Shown: positions 27,256 to 36,501, counted from the first letter of the stretch. The stretch is 64,000 bases of DNA from Arcobacter sp. LA11 (GCF_001895145.1 NZ_BDIR01000003.1:62001-126000), one strand, 5' to 3'. Numbers and translations are program-made. Notes: generated from the letters alone by a model not told the origin.

Positions 27256-28347
27256 TTGGACTTTTTAGAAGATTTAAAAACTATAATAAATATTAATTCA
27301 CATACAGAAAATAAACATGGTGTCGATAAAGTTGGTAAACATATGTCTATATGGTTACAAGAACTTGGCTTTGAAACTATAAAATATGAAAGGGAACTAT
27401 TAGGAGATCACTTATTATTTAAAACTAAAAAAAGAGATGGAATAAAAATACTGTTATTAGGACATAATGATACTGTATTTCCTAAAGGCTATTTTGAAGG
27501 TTTTAAAGAAGATGAGGAATGGGTATATGGCCCAGGTGTATGTGATATGAAAGGTGGCAATATTGTTGCTTTAGAATCTTTAAGAAATATATATAAAGAG
27601 AATAATGAAATATACAATATTGACTTTCTACTTGTATCAGATGAAGAAACTGGAAGTGATGATTCAAAAGAAGTAACCATGTCTATTGCAAAAGATTATG
27701 ATTATTGCTTTGTATTTGAAGCTGCTGGTGCTAATTTGGAAGTAGTGACATCAAGAAAAGGTGTTGGAAGATATATAATAAAAATAGATGGTAAAGCTTC
27801 ACACGCAGGAACTTCATATACTAAAGGAATAAATGCTAACTTAGAAGGTGCAATAAAACTTCAAAAATATTCGGAATTAATAAATCTAGAAGAAGGTACT
27901 ATTGTAAATGTAGGACAAATTGAAGGTGGTATAGGAATAAATACAGTTTCTCCTTATTGTGAAATGAAAATGGAATTTAGATTTGACAAAAAAAATGAAC
28001 AAAAAAGAGTAATGGATGCTGTAGAAGAAATTACTTCTACTTCTTATGTTCTAGGAACAAAAGCTCATGCTGATGGAATAATTCAAAGAGGTGTTATGGA
28101 AGAAAATTCTAAACAACTTGAACTTATTAAATTTTTTGAAGAATTAACATCTGAATCTATTCCAAAAGAACGTAGAGGGGGAGTTAGTGATGCCAATATT
28201 GTGGCAAGCTGTGGTGTGACCACAATAGATGGCTTTGGTCCATATGGGGATGGGGATCACACTATAAAAGAGAGAGCTCTTAAAAGTTCTTTTTTACAAA
28301 GAATTGAAATGATGACAAAAATATTAAGGCATTATCAAAATATATAG
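27256..28347 (+). CDS. M20-family zinc peptidase
   Basis: Starts at TTG 27256 with AAGGA 6 bases upstream. The 363-residue protein has the M20 di-zinc plan: LLLGHNDTVFP (His70, Asp72), bridging Asp97 in GVCDMKGG, the catalytic pair Glu130-Glu131 in VSDEETGSDD, and a late ligand in GDGDHT. A lid dimerisation domain lies in between (SHAGTSYTKGINAN). It resembles glutamate carboxypeptidase (CPG2-like) enzymes that cleave C-terminal acidic residues from small conjugates. There is no signal peptide, so it is cytoplasmic. It is the first gene of a four-gene operon with two ATP-grasp ligases and an M14 carboxypeptidase, so its substrate may be the ligase product. Confidence 0.88.
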   Translation: MDFLEDLKTIININSHTENKHGVDKVGKHMSIWLQELGFETIKYERELLGDHLLFKTKKRDGIKILLLGHNDTVFPKGYFEGFKEDEEWVYGPGVCDMKGGNIVALESLRNIYKENNEIYNIDFLLVSDEETGSDDSKEVTMSIAKDYDYCFVFEAAGANLEVVTSRKGVGRYIIKIDGKASHAGTSYTKGINANLEGAIKLQKYSELINLEEGTIVNVGQIEGGIGINTVSPYCEMKMEFRFDKKNEQKRVMDAVEEITSTSYVLGTKAHADGIIQRGVMEENSKQLELIKFFEELTSESIPKERRGGVSDANIVASCGVTTIDGFGPYGDGDHTIKERALKSSFLQRIEMMTKILRHYQNI

Positions 28348-28384
28348 TTTTTAAAAATTAATAAATCTTAAATTAGGGGAAGTT

Positions 28385-29287
28385 ATGGGAAAAAGAAAGA
28401 TTGGTATGTGGTTATACCAAAATGGTGGTGGAGATAAAATCCAAGAGAAAATGATTTCTTTATTAAAAGAAAGAGAAATTGATGTTATACCAAATATAAA
28501 TTTAAGAGATGCAATTGCAAAAAATGGACATATTTTATATAATGATATAAAACTTGATAAGTTAGATTTATTTTTCTCATATAATGCTGGTGAGCAAACA
28601 CAATATCAGATGTATTTATATAAAGCACTAAATCATGTAGTACCAATGATAAACTCGTATGATGCATTTGAACTTACTGAAGATAAATTTCAAACTGCAT
28701 TTTTGTTAAGAAAACACAAAATACAAACAGCAGACTATAAACTTTGTCATAGGGATGATACTCATCATTTAAAAACAATCATGAAGAAATGGGATAAAAT
28801 GGTATATAAACCGACTGATGGTTGGGGTGGTGTTGGTCTTACAAAAATTGAAAACCAAGAAACTCTTGATATGCTTATGCCTTTTTTAAATCAAATGGAT
28901 TTAAGATATTTTTATGTAGAAAAATTTATTGATTATGATAATACTGATTATAGAGTTGATGTTGTTGATGGTCAATTTGTTGGTTGTTATGGAAGAAAAG
29001 CAAGTGGTACAGACTGGAGAACCAATGTAACAAGCGGAGGAAGTGTTTTTGTTAGAAAACCTAAAGATGCTGTAATCGAATTGGCACTAAATGCTGCTAA
29101 AGTTACAGGACTAGATATAGCAGGTGTTGATATTATATACGATAGAAAAAAAGAAGAATATATTGTTTTAGAAGTAAATGGAATTCCTGCTTTTGCCACC
29201 CCTGAACAGGAAAAAATGGGTCTTAACTTCAATGATAAAAAAATAGAATTAATTGTAGATTTAATTGATAGAAAAACAAAAAAATAA
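28385..29287 (+). CDS. RimK-like ATP-grasp ligase
   Basis: A 300-residue ATP-grasp protein. The ATP loop is seen as VYKPTDGWGGVG (residues 141-151), a substrate and phosphate arginine lies in TDYRVDVVDG, and the metal ligands in GVDIIYD...VLEVNGIP (Glu263, Asn265). This is the RimK/glutathione-synthase-like subclass that ligates amino acids to a carboxylate through an acyl phosphate. The N-terminal 90 residues are a pre-ATP-grasp alpha/beta domain. It starts 37 bases after the M20 gene and ends 13 bases before the second ATP-grasp. The acceptor is unknown. Confidence 0.85.
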   Translation: MGKRKIGMWLYQNGGGDKIQEKMISLLKEREIDVIPNINLRDAIAKNGHILYNDIKLDKLDLFFSYNAGEQTQYQMYLYKALNHVVPMINSYDAFELTEDKFQTAFLLRKHKIQTADYKLCHRDDTHHLKTIMKKWDKMVYKPTDGWGGVGLTKIENQETLDMLMPFLNQMDLRYFYVEKFIDYDNTDYRVDVVDGQFVGCYGRKASGTDWRTNVTSGGSVFVRKPKDAVIELALNAAKVTGLDIAGVDIIYDRKKEEYIVLEVNGIPAFATPEQEKMGLNFNDKKIELIVDLIDRKTKK

Positions 29288-29300
29288 AAGGAAATATAGT

Positions 29301-30803
29301 ATGAGTAATTTACCAAAATTAGGATTTTTATATCTTGATTATGTATTAAGATTTTTTGACCATTCAAATTTTAAAGGTTGGCCAGATAAAATTGAGACTG
29401 TTACATATCACTGGAAAAATGATAAAGATAGATTTATTAAAGAAGTTAAAAGAAAAAAAATTGAAATATTAATTGGTAATATTCCTGCAACTGCATATGA
29501 TACTTTTGTAGAAATTTCTAAAGAACTTCCTAATGTAAGATTTGTTCCCTCTTTAGAAACACAATTTCCAAATAAGTCAAAAGAGAATGTGACTCTTTTT
29601 TGTAACAAATATAATCTTTCAGCTCCTTATACAGAAATTCATTATGACAAGAAAAAAGGTTATGATTATTTAAAAAACAGAGCTAAATATCCTCAAATTA
29701 TTAAAAGATCATATGGTGCTTCAAATTATGGAGGTTACTATGTTCATAAAGCTGATAATTTTGCGGAAGCAAAAGCCTTATTAGATAAAGAAAAATATAA
29801 CCCTATTTATACACAAGATGGAATTGATTTAAAATATTCAGGAGATTTAAGAGTAATGCTGATAGGACATAAACCTATTTGTGCTTTCTGGAGATTTTCT
29901 GGCGAAGGAGAATGGATTACTAATACATCTCAAGGTGGTTCAATGTCTTATGAGAATGTTCCAATGAATGCACTTGAATTAGCAGTAGAAGCAAGTAAAG
30001 CAGCTAAAGCAGAATATTGGGCTTGTGACATTGCAATTGATGCAAAAACAGATAAAGCTTATATTTTAGAGTGTGCAACTGCTTTTGCAGCTTTCCCTTA
30101 TATTAGAGATTGGATTTGTCAATACTTGATGTGGGATTTTTCAAATGGAAGATTTAAGATGCCTCATGTTCCATTGTTCTCATGGGAAGAGTTAGGTAAG
30201 ATTGATTCTTCTTTATTACGAACTATGAGACATATTGGTTTTAGTAAATATAAACCTTCTTGTGATGGTACGTGGTATATAAATGATAAAGTAGATGAGT
30301 TCGATATGGAAAAAGCTGAATTAAGTGATTCTAGTGATGTTCCTGATTCAATTGCCCCTGAAGATTTGCCAATTAAAGATGATTTAACAAAAGAAGTTAA
30401 ACATGATAATCTTGAAATTAACAAATTAAACTTTAATAAGGCCACTCTAACTGATATTATGACACTTCATGGTATGGAAGAGGAATTAGCCTTAGAAATT
30501 CAAGAGTATCTTGAAGATAATATTGTTACTGATACAAGTGATTTATTAGAATTAGAATCTATAGATGAACAAATGCTAGAAACTTGGGATGACCATGTAG
30601 ACGATATGAGAGTAGATATTAATAAAGCTGATGAATCTATTTTAAAGAAAATAAAAGGAATTGGTGCTAAACTTGCGAAAATCATTCTAGATTTCAAAGT
30701 AAAAAATAAAGGTTTTAAAAACTTAGACCAGCTCGAAGAAATTGATGGTATAGGTAAAAACAAATTAGCACAATTAAAATCTAGATTTAAAATAGGAGAA
30801 TAG
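29301..30803 (+). CDS. Divergent ATP-grasp protein fused to C-terminal helix-hairpin-helix domains
   Basis: I use ATG 29301 (MSNLPKLGFLY), which has AGGAAA upstream; the longer frame from 29265 would overlap the previous gene. Residues about 1-300 have an ATP-grasp layout: IIKRSYGASNYGG (Lys135) for ATP, GDLRVMLIGH, and DIAID...YILECAT. In the last motif Glu257 is kept but the Asn expected two residues later is replaced, so the metal site is altered. After an acidic linker (about 330-372) come two helix-hairpin-helix units, 373-435 and 438-500; the second carries KGIGAKLAKII and DGIGKNKLAQL as in ComEA-type domains. Such domains bind DNA or proteins. The fusion is unusual for an amino-acid ligase. 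Confidence 0.75.
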   Translation: MSNLPKLGFLYLDYVLRFFDHSNFKGWPDKIETVTYHWKNDKDRFIKEVKRKKIEILIGNIPATAYDTFVEISKELPNVRFVPSLETQFPNKSKENVTLFCNKYNLSAPYTEIHYDKKKGYDYLKNRAKYPQIIKRSYGASNYGGYYVHKADNFAEAKALLDKEKYNPIYTQDGIDLKYSGDLRVMLIGHKPICAFWRFSGEGEWITNTSQGGSMSYENVPMNALELAVEASKAAKAEYWACDIAIDAKTDKAYILECATAFAAFPYIRDWICQYLMWDFSNGRFKMPHVPLFSWEELGKIDSSLLRTMRHIGFSKYKPSCDGTWYINDKVDEFDMEKAELSDSSDVPDSIAPEDLPIKDDLTKEVKHDNLEINKLNFNKATLTDIMTLHGMEEELALEIQEYLEDNIVTDTSDLLELESIDEQMLETWDDHVDDMRVDINKADESILKKIKGIGAKLAKIILDFKVKNKGFKNLDQLEEIDGIGKNKLAQLKSRFKIGE

Positions 30804-30806
30804 TTT

Positions 30807-33395
30807 TTGAAGCAACTTTATCGATCATACGATGAATCAACAGAAATTTTTAGGCAATACCAAAATAAATATCCAAACTATTTCAAAATAGACTCTATTG
30901 GTAAAACTTGGGAAAAAAGAGATATAAATTTAATTACTATTAGTAAAGATATTAAGAGTGCAGATAATAATCCTGCACTTTTCTTTACAGGAACTATTCA
31001 TGCTAGAGAATGGGTTGGACATGAGCTTGCAATTGAATTTGCAACATACATTTTAGAAAATCTTGAAACAGATCCAACTTTACAAGCTTATTTAAAAAAT
31101 ACAACTATATATATGGTTCCCTGTGCAAATCCTGATGGATATGAATACTCAAGAAATCATTTCTCTTTTTGGAGAAAAAATAGAAGAGTAAATGCAGATG
31201 GATCTTATGGTGTAGATTTAAATAGAAACTTTCCAATTGGCTATGTTAAATCAACTGCCACAACTTCAAATGTATACGGTGGACCAGAACCTTTTTCAGA
31301 GCCTGAAACTAGAGCTTTGAGAGATTTTGTTGAAGCTCATGAAAATATTACTATAGCTTTAGATTATCATTCACAAGGAAATGTATTTTTCCCTGCACAT
31401 GATTTTAGACATGAAGATACTATTGATACAACTGATATGAATACATTATGTGCAAATATGGCAGAAGAAATAAGAAAAATCTCAGGTAGAGAATATGGTA
31501 TTCATCAAGGAAAACCACCTACCAAGCTAATTTCTGGAAGTGGTAGAGAATTTTATCACTCACGTGGAATAATTTCATCTGTTGTAGAAGTAGGTACTAG
31601 AAATATATCTGATTATATGGATGACATGAATGAACATTTAAGAGAACATGTCCCTGCTCTACTTGCTGCTGTTAAAGAAGTTCCTAATTATTCAGAAAAG
31701 AATTCAGTCTATAGAGTTAAATCTTTTGAAATAACTGAAATAGGTTCAAATCATGCAAATTTATCTTGGTCTTATGAAACAGATAAAAATATATTTTTTG
31801 AAATTTATAGAAGTTTAAAAGATAAAAATTTTTGTAATGCATCAAATTTAATAGCAAGAACACAAAGTTTAGAATTTAGTGATATCAATTTACAAAGTAA
31901 TAAAGACTATTTTTACAACATTAGAGTTGTAAATAAAAAAACTGGTGAAAAATCACCTTTTTATCCACAAATCAAGCTTAGAACCAATCCTGATTATGAT
32001 GAATTTAGTAGAACATACTACGCAAATGCAAAAGAGACTGGATATGTAGCTGAAAATTTAAATCAAAATGATAAACATTTTGGAGTAAACTCTTTATTTG
32101 TTGGGGTAGATGAGAATAAAGGTGTTTCTTATGCAATTGTTACGATTGATGTAAAAACTTTACCTGCTAATGCCTTGATTAAGTCTGCATCATTTAACTT
32201 ATATCCTATAAATAGAGTTTCTACAACTATTGAAAAATATGGGGAATGGAATGTTGGTATAGTAGATCCAGAATCAATAAAAGATATTACAAGTTTTGAT
32301 GACGTTCAAAATATGAAAATATTAAGATATATAGGTAGACCGACTGAATCTCATCAATTAACTCAAGGTATTTGGAGAGGATGGCATTTATCTGGACTAG
32401 AGTGTGAAGACTTACAAGAATTAGCCTCTGATAAAAAGAAAGTTGTTTTAAGAGTTGAAGGGCCAAAAGAGTTAAGAATTGGACGTACAAGACAAATGAT
32501 GCAATGGGACATTGGTTATGGTAAATTTGGTTATGGATTAGGTTATAGACCTAGACTTGAACTTACATATACTATGAAACCAACTATCACTGAACTATAT
32601 CCAAAAGCTGTATATACAGTTAGTAAGAATGAAGTCAAATCAGATGAAATATCTGCAGGTTTTGATAAAGATGGTGCTTCTATATATTCTACTTTTGAAT
32701 TTAATTTATCATCTTTACCACCATATAACGATACTTTTATCACAAAAGCCTATTTTGAATTAAACTCAACAAAAATCTATATTAAAGATGATATTAGATT
32801 CCATTTAGAGTTTGTAGATGAAAATATTGACCAAGATTATAAGAGTATTAGAAATAGAGATATTATTCAAAATGTAGGATTTGATGTTAGTGCTACTGAA
32901 TTAAAAAACAATCAAACTCAATATTTTACTTTTGATACTTTTTCTGAGATAACTCTAAATGAAAAGTTAAAAAATAAATCTGATGTTGCTTTTGTCTTAA
33001 AACCAACTTCATCTAAAAAAGCTATAAAAGATAAAAGTGTTTCTTGGGAAGTAAAAAATAAATCTCTATCTCCAAAACTTATTTTAGAGCATATTCCAAA
33101 AAGAAGAAATGCAGTTGAAAAAGTTTCAAATGCTAAAATCATAAAAGAAAATGGGAAGATAAAAATCACTTGGGACAATCCAAAAGATGACGCATTTAAA
33201 GGTGTTAAAGTGATAAAAAATGCTTATAGAAAACCCTACTCTTCTCATGATGGACAAAAAATTTATGCAGGACTAGATGATTATACATATGATGATTTTG
33301 GTGCAAAAGATATAAATAAGTATTATGCAATATTCACTTATGATGATGTTCCTAACTACTCTGAGCCTATAATTTTAGAATACCAAGTAAAATAA
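30807..33395 (+). CDS. Large M14 zinc carboxypeptidase with accessory beta domains
   Basis: Starts at TTG 30807, with AGGAG upstream and only 3 bases after the previous stop. Residues 1-290 are an M14 catalytic domain: zinc ligands His65 and Glu68 (TIHAREWVG) and His188 (DYHSQGN), substrate residues Asn139-Arg140 (VDLNRNFP), catalytic Glu261 (VVEVGTRN). Then follow a fibronectin type III-like domain (about 305-395), two regions of about 150 residues each with a jelly-roll-like pattern, and a final Fn3-like domain (about 770-862). No signal peptide is visible despite these extracellular-type accessory domains. By position it may trim residues added by the two ligases. Confidence 0.85.
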   Translation: MKQLYRSYDESTEIFRQYQNKYPNYFKIDSIGKTWEKRDINLITISKDIKSADNNPALFFTGTIHAREWVGHELAIEFATYILENLETDPTLQAYLKNTTIYMVPCANPDGYEYSRNHFSFWRKNRRVNADGSYGVDLNRNFPIGYVKSTATTSNVYGGPEPFSEPETRALRDFVEAHENITIALDYHSQGNVFFPAHDFRHEDTIDTTDMNTLCANMAEEIRKISGREYGIHQGKPPTKLISGSGREFYHSRGIISSVVEVGTRNISDYMDDMNEHLREHVPALLAAVKEVPNYSEKNSVYRVKSFEITEIGSNHANLSWSYETDKNIFFEIYRSLKDKNFCNASNLIARTQSLEFSDINLQSNKDYFYNIRVVNKKTGEKSPFYPQIKLRTNPDYDEFSRTYYANAKETGYVAENLNQNDKHFGVNSLFVGVDENKGVSYAIVTIDVKTLPANALIKSASFNLYPINRVSTTIEKYGEWNVGIVDPESIKDITSFDDVQNMKILRYIGRPTESHQLTQGIWRGWHLSGLECEDLQELASDKKKVVLRVEGPKELRIGRTRQMMQWDIGYGKFGYGLGYRPRLELTYTMKPTITELYPKAVYTVSKNEVKSDEISAGFDKDGASIYSTFEFNLSSLPPYNDTFITKAYFELNSTKIYIKDDIRFHLEFVDENIDQDYKSIRNRDIIQNVGFDVSATELKNNQTQYFTFDTFSEITLNEKLKNKSDVAFVLKPTSSKKAIKDKSVSWEVKNKSLSPKLILEHIPKRRNAVEKVSNAKIIKENGKIKITWDNPKDDAFKGVKVIKNAYRKPYSSHDGQKIYAGLDDYTYDDFGAKDINKYYAIFTYDDVPNYSEPIILEYQVK

Positions 33396-33416
33396 GATTT
33401 CTTTCTTATTTTACTT
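33385..33416 (+). terminator. Inverted repeat ending the peptidase-ligase operon
   Basis: A perfect 12-base stem (AAGTAAAATAAG at 33385-33396 with its complement at 33405-33416) and 8-base loop overlap the M14 stop codon. It is AT-rich and lacks a clear T-tract, so it may be a weak terminator. Confidence 0.5.
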
Positions 33417-33417
33417 C

Positions 33418-33446
33418 TTGCAATTTACAAATCTAGTAGATATAAT
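33418..33446 (+). promoter_or_regulatory. Candidate sigma70 promoter for the gamma-carbonic-anhydrase-like gene
   Basis: TTGCAA (33418-33423) and TATAAT (33441-33446) are 17 bases apart and lie 30 bases before the ATG. It indicates that the downstream gene is not part of the peptidase-ligase operon. Confidence 0.55.
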
Positions 33447-33475
33447 AAATCCAAATTTTTAATATAAGGTTTTAG

Positions 33476-33976
33476 ATGATAATGAAATTTAAAGAGTTTT
33501 ATCCAAAAATTAATAGTAAAGCTTGGGTAGCTCCAAGTGCAGATGTAATAGGCGATGTTGAAATTGGTGAAAATTCTTCTATTTGGTTTGGCTGTGTAAT
33601 AAGAGCAGATGTAAATGAAGTAAGAATTGGTAAAAATACAAATGTGCAGGATTTGTCAATGATTCATACTGATTCACATACTAAAACTGTTTTAGGTGAT
33701 AATGTAACCATTGGACATAAAGTTATGTTACATGGTTGTGAAGTACAAGATAACTGTCTTATTGGTATGAGTGCAACAATTTTGGATAATGCTGTTATAG
33801 GTGAAGGTTCAATAGTGGGTGCAAATTCATTAGTTACTCAAGGAAAAAAATTTCCTCCAAGAAGTTTAATTATGGGAAGCCCTGCAAAAGTTGTTAAAGA
33901 ATTAACGCAAGAAGATGTTGATGGTCTAATTAAACATGCAGGACATTATGTCGAATATAAAAATGACTATTCTTAA
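33476..33976 (+). CDS. Gamma-carbonic-anhydrase-like left-handed beta-helix protein
   Basis: A 166-residue hexapeptide-repeat protein (VIGDVEIGENSSIWFGCVIRA and further turns) with the histidines expected for a trimeric metal site: one in SMIHTDSH and two in IGHKVMLHGC. This is the YrdA/PaaY/CaiE type of the gamma carbonic anhydrase family. Many such proteins have no measured carbonic anhydrase activity, and PaaY is a CoA thioesterase. The start is ATG 33476; an ATG two codons later is also possible. A shared bidirectional hairpin separates it from the convergent dUTPase gene. Confidence 0.88.
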   Translation: MIMKFKEFYPKINSKAWVAPSADVIGDVEIGENSSIWFGCVIRADVNEVRIGKNTNVQDLSMIHTDSHTKTVLGDNVTIGHKVMLHGCEVQDNCLIGMSATILDNAVIGEGSIVGANSLVTQGKKFPPRSLIMGSPAKVVKELTQEDVDGLIKHAGHYVEYKNDYS

Positions 33977-33991
33977 TATAATTTAATTAAA

Positions 33992-34020
33992 AAATAAAAA
34001 GAGACTTTCTCTTTTTATTT
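33992..34020. terminator. Bidirectional terminator between gamma-CA-like gene and dut
   Basis: A 12-base perfect stem (AAATAAAAAGAG at 33992-34003 with its complement at 34009-34020), 5-base loop. The arms give a T-rich 3' side for both convergent transcripts, and the right arm overlaps the dUTPase stop codon. Confidence 0.7.
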
Positions 34021-34935
34021 TCCTGGATAGCTATTTTCTAATTGTGAATAAAGATCATCAAAACTAACATTTTCCATAGTTTCTAATATTGAAACCATTA
34101 CAACATTATCTTCATCACCATTCCATTCTTTGATATATGTACCTTCTTTATAACCATGGTCTTGTCTAAATTTGTTTAAACAATTTTTACCAATATACAA
34201 TTTTTGAAGCCATGTAAATGATAATCCTGATATTTTACAACATCTAAAGAATTGATCAATAAATCTCTCAATTCCACTAAATGAAGGCATATTACCAGTT
34301 TCAATTGCTAATGAGATATAAGATAACTTTTCAGATTCTTTTACCATAGCTTTTACATCTACGTCTTCTACTGCTTCATAAATACAATGAGTATTTACTA
34401 AAGAAACCGCTCTAGGTACATTTGTTTCTTGTAAAATATAAGACATTAAAAAATGCCAAATATCAACAAGTTCAACATGAATATTGTTCATATCAGGTTC
34501 TGCATTAATATTTTTCCAATGTTTCCATGGAGTAGAATCAATTAATTCTGCAACTTCCATATGAATACATCTAAGCCAATTGATATCTTTACCAAATTTA
34601 TTTACACCTAATTCCCAATTTTTACCATTTGTTGAATCATTTAATTCTTTTTGTAATAAGAACATTTCTTCAAGTTTATGAGGGAAAGAAGATGCTTCAT
34701 CAAGTAATTCAGCTAAAGGTAAACACTCCTCTACTAAATTATCAAGAGAAATACTATTTGGTAAATCTTTATCCCCTTTTAATAGGTGAATGATTAACGA
34801 TATAGTATAAGGAACTTCATCTTTTTCTTCCCATTCAAGGATATCTGCTGGTGTTACGCCAATATAATGTACAAAATCTTCAATCGTAACAAAACCAAGT
34901 GATTTAATACTATCTTTTAAGTCTTTATATAACAA
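34015..34935 (-). CDS. dut: All-alpha dimeric dUTPase with N-terminal HTH-like extension
   Basis: A 306-residue protein. Residues about 80-306 match the dimeric, MazG-like dUTPase of Campylobacter: metal-binding acidic residues in MEVAELID and HVELVDIWHF, with WKHWK between them, and later CISGLSF-like and LYIGKNCLNKFRQDHGY stretches. The enzyme hydrolyses dUTP to dUMP, keeping uracil out of DNA and feeding dTMP synthesis. Campylobacter members are about 230 residues, so the first 75 or so are extra. That extension (FVTIEDFVHYIGVTPADILEWE) looks like a helix-turn-helix of the Cro/XRE type, followed by an acidic leucine-rich linker. Confidence 0.85.
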   Translation of the reverse strand: MLYKDLKDSIKSLGFVTIEDFVHYIGVTPADILEWEEKDEVPYTISLIIHLLKGDKDLPNSISLDNLVEECLPLAELLDEASSFPHKLEEMFLLQKELNDSTNGKNWELGVNKFGKDINWLRCIHMEVAELIDSTPWKHWKNINAEPDMNNIHVELVDIWHFLMSYILQETNVPRAVSLVNTHCIYEAVEDVDVKAMVKESEKLSYISLAIETGNMPSFSGIERFIDQFFRCCKISGLSFTWLQKLYIGKNCLNKFRQDHGYKEGTYIKEWNGDEDNVVMVSILETMENVSFDDLYSQLENSYPGK

Positions 34936-34992
34936 ATTATTACTCCTAAATTAATTAAAAAATTAAAGCTTTTATTTTACACAAATATTACT

Positions 34993-36501
34993 TTACATAA
35001 AATCATTTTCTTTTGGCAATTCAATTTTAAAAACAGCACCATTCTCTGAATTGCTAACTGATAATTTACCTTTACTATGTTTTTCTATTATAGTCTTACA
35101 CATATATAATCCAAGTCCAGTACCATTTTTATTGGATTTTGTAGAAAAATAAGGTTCAAATACTTTATTTAAAATATCTTCAGGTATTCCACCTGCATTA
35201 TCTTCTATTTCAATTACAAGGTATTTTTCTTCTTCATAGAATTTAATAAATAATTTTCTCTCTTTAATATCTCTATCAATTAAAACATCTCTTGCATTTT
35301 TTATTAAATTAATAAATACTTGAACTAACTCATTTACATGTATCATTATTTCAATATCTGTTTTTGAATCTAAAGTAACTTCAATAGAATCAGTTTTTGT
35401 CATAAAGCCTAAAAAGTCTAATGCTTTATTTACTACTTCAATAACTGCAACTTTTTCTTTAGGTTTATCAGGTAAAAAGAAATCTCTAAAGTCATCAATT
35501 GTTTTACTCATATATTCAAGTTGTTTACCAATACCAGAAACTACTTGATCTAAAAGCTCATCACTTATTTCGCCTTCAAGAACTTTATTTAAGGGTAGTT
35601 TTTGTATTAAAATAGAAACTGCTTGAAGTGGTTGTCTCCATTGATGAGCAATCATACTTATCATTTCACCCATAGCAGCAGATTTAGATTGTTCTACAAG
35701 TATATTTTGTTGTTCTTCTAAATTTTTCTTAGAAGTTATATCTTGTCTAATTGCATCATATGATTTAAAATTGCCATTAGAATCATAATTAGGAGTTATT
35801 ATCACGTGAACCCAATAAGAAGAGCCATCTTTTCTTCTATTTTTAAGCTCACCTTTCCATACTTGTCCAGATTCTATTGTCTTCCATAACTCTTCATAAG
35901 TCTCACTAGAAATATCTTGGTGACGAACTATATTATGCATATGACCTATTAATTCTTCTTCTTTATATCCAGAGATATCACAAAAAGCTTCAGAAACACT
36001 AATAATTTTCCCAGAAGCATCAGTACTAGACATAATTACATTTTTATCAATAATTTTACTAGATTTTGATAATTCATTTTCTACATCAAGTATAGAACGA
36101 GAATATTTATCTAGTACTCCTGCAAAATTACTCTCAAAAATATAATTTATCTCTTTTTCTATTTGTAAATTAGTGATTTTTAAATCATATGTATATTCAA
36201 GTAAAGCATTTTTAAAACCTGTACAGATTATAAAAAGTTCTGAAGGTGTAATATTTTTATCTTTTAAATATAAAACAAGCTCATCAATAACAGGACAATC
36301 TCCTATTTTTTTATTATCATTAACAATATCTATATAATAATCTAATATACCCAAGGCATATTTTTTGACAAATATTTCTCTATTTATTTGATGTACTTTT
36401 AATATTTTTAATATCTTACTATCACTAATCCAATATTTAATTATAGAAATTTTATTTTTTTTGTATTGAGAAATATAATTTTTTAGTATAAAAAGTTCCA
36501 T
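34993..36501 (-). CDS. Soluble PAS histidine kinase with all-alpha N-terminal domain
   Basis: A 502-residue protein. Residues 1-140 form a helical domain (FVKKYALGILDYYIDIV) that resembles RsbR-type non-heme globin folds, a guess from pattern only. Residues about 150-265 are a PAS domain with MHNIVRHQDIS, a variant of the Aer-type motif. The H-box IAHQWRQPLQ places the phospho-acceptor at His286, and the ATPase domain has DNAGGIPED and GTGLGLYMC. No membrane segment. No regulator is adjacent. It is followed on the same strand by dut, about 57 bases away. Confidence 0.88.
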   Translation of the reverse strand: MELFILKNYISQYKKNKISIIKYWISDSKILKILKVHQINREIFVKKYALGILDYYIDIVNDNKKIGDCPVIDELVLYLKDKNITPSELFIICTGFKNALLEYTYDLKITNLQIEKEINYIFESNFAGVLDKYSRSILDVENELSKSSKIIDKNVIMSSTDASGKIISVSEAFCDISGYKEEELIGHMHNIVRHQDISSETYEELWKTIESGQVWKGELKNRRKDGSSYWVHVIITPNYDSNGNFKSYDAIRQDITSKKNLEEQQNILVEQSKSAAMGEMISMIAHQWRQPLQAVSILIQKLPLNKVLEGEISDELLDQVVSGIGKQLEYMSKTIDDFRDFFLPDKPKEKVAVIEVVNKALDFLGFMTKTDSIEVTLDSKTDIEIMIHVNELVQVFINLIKNARDVLIDRDIKERKLFIKFYEEEKYLVIEIEDNAGGIPEDILNKVFEPYFSTKSNKNGTGLGLYMCKTIIEKHSKGKLSVSNSENGAVFKIELPKENDFM

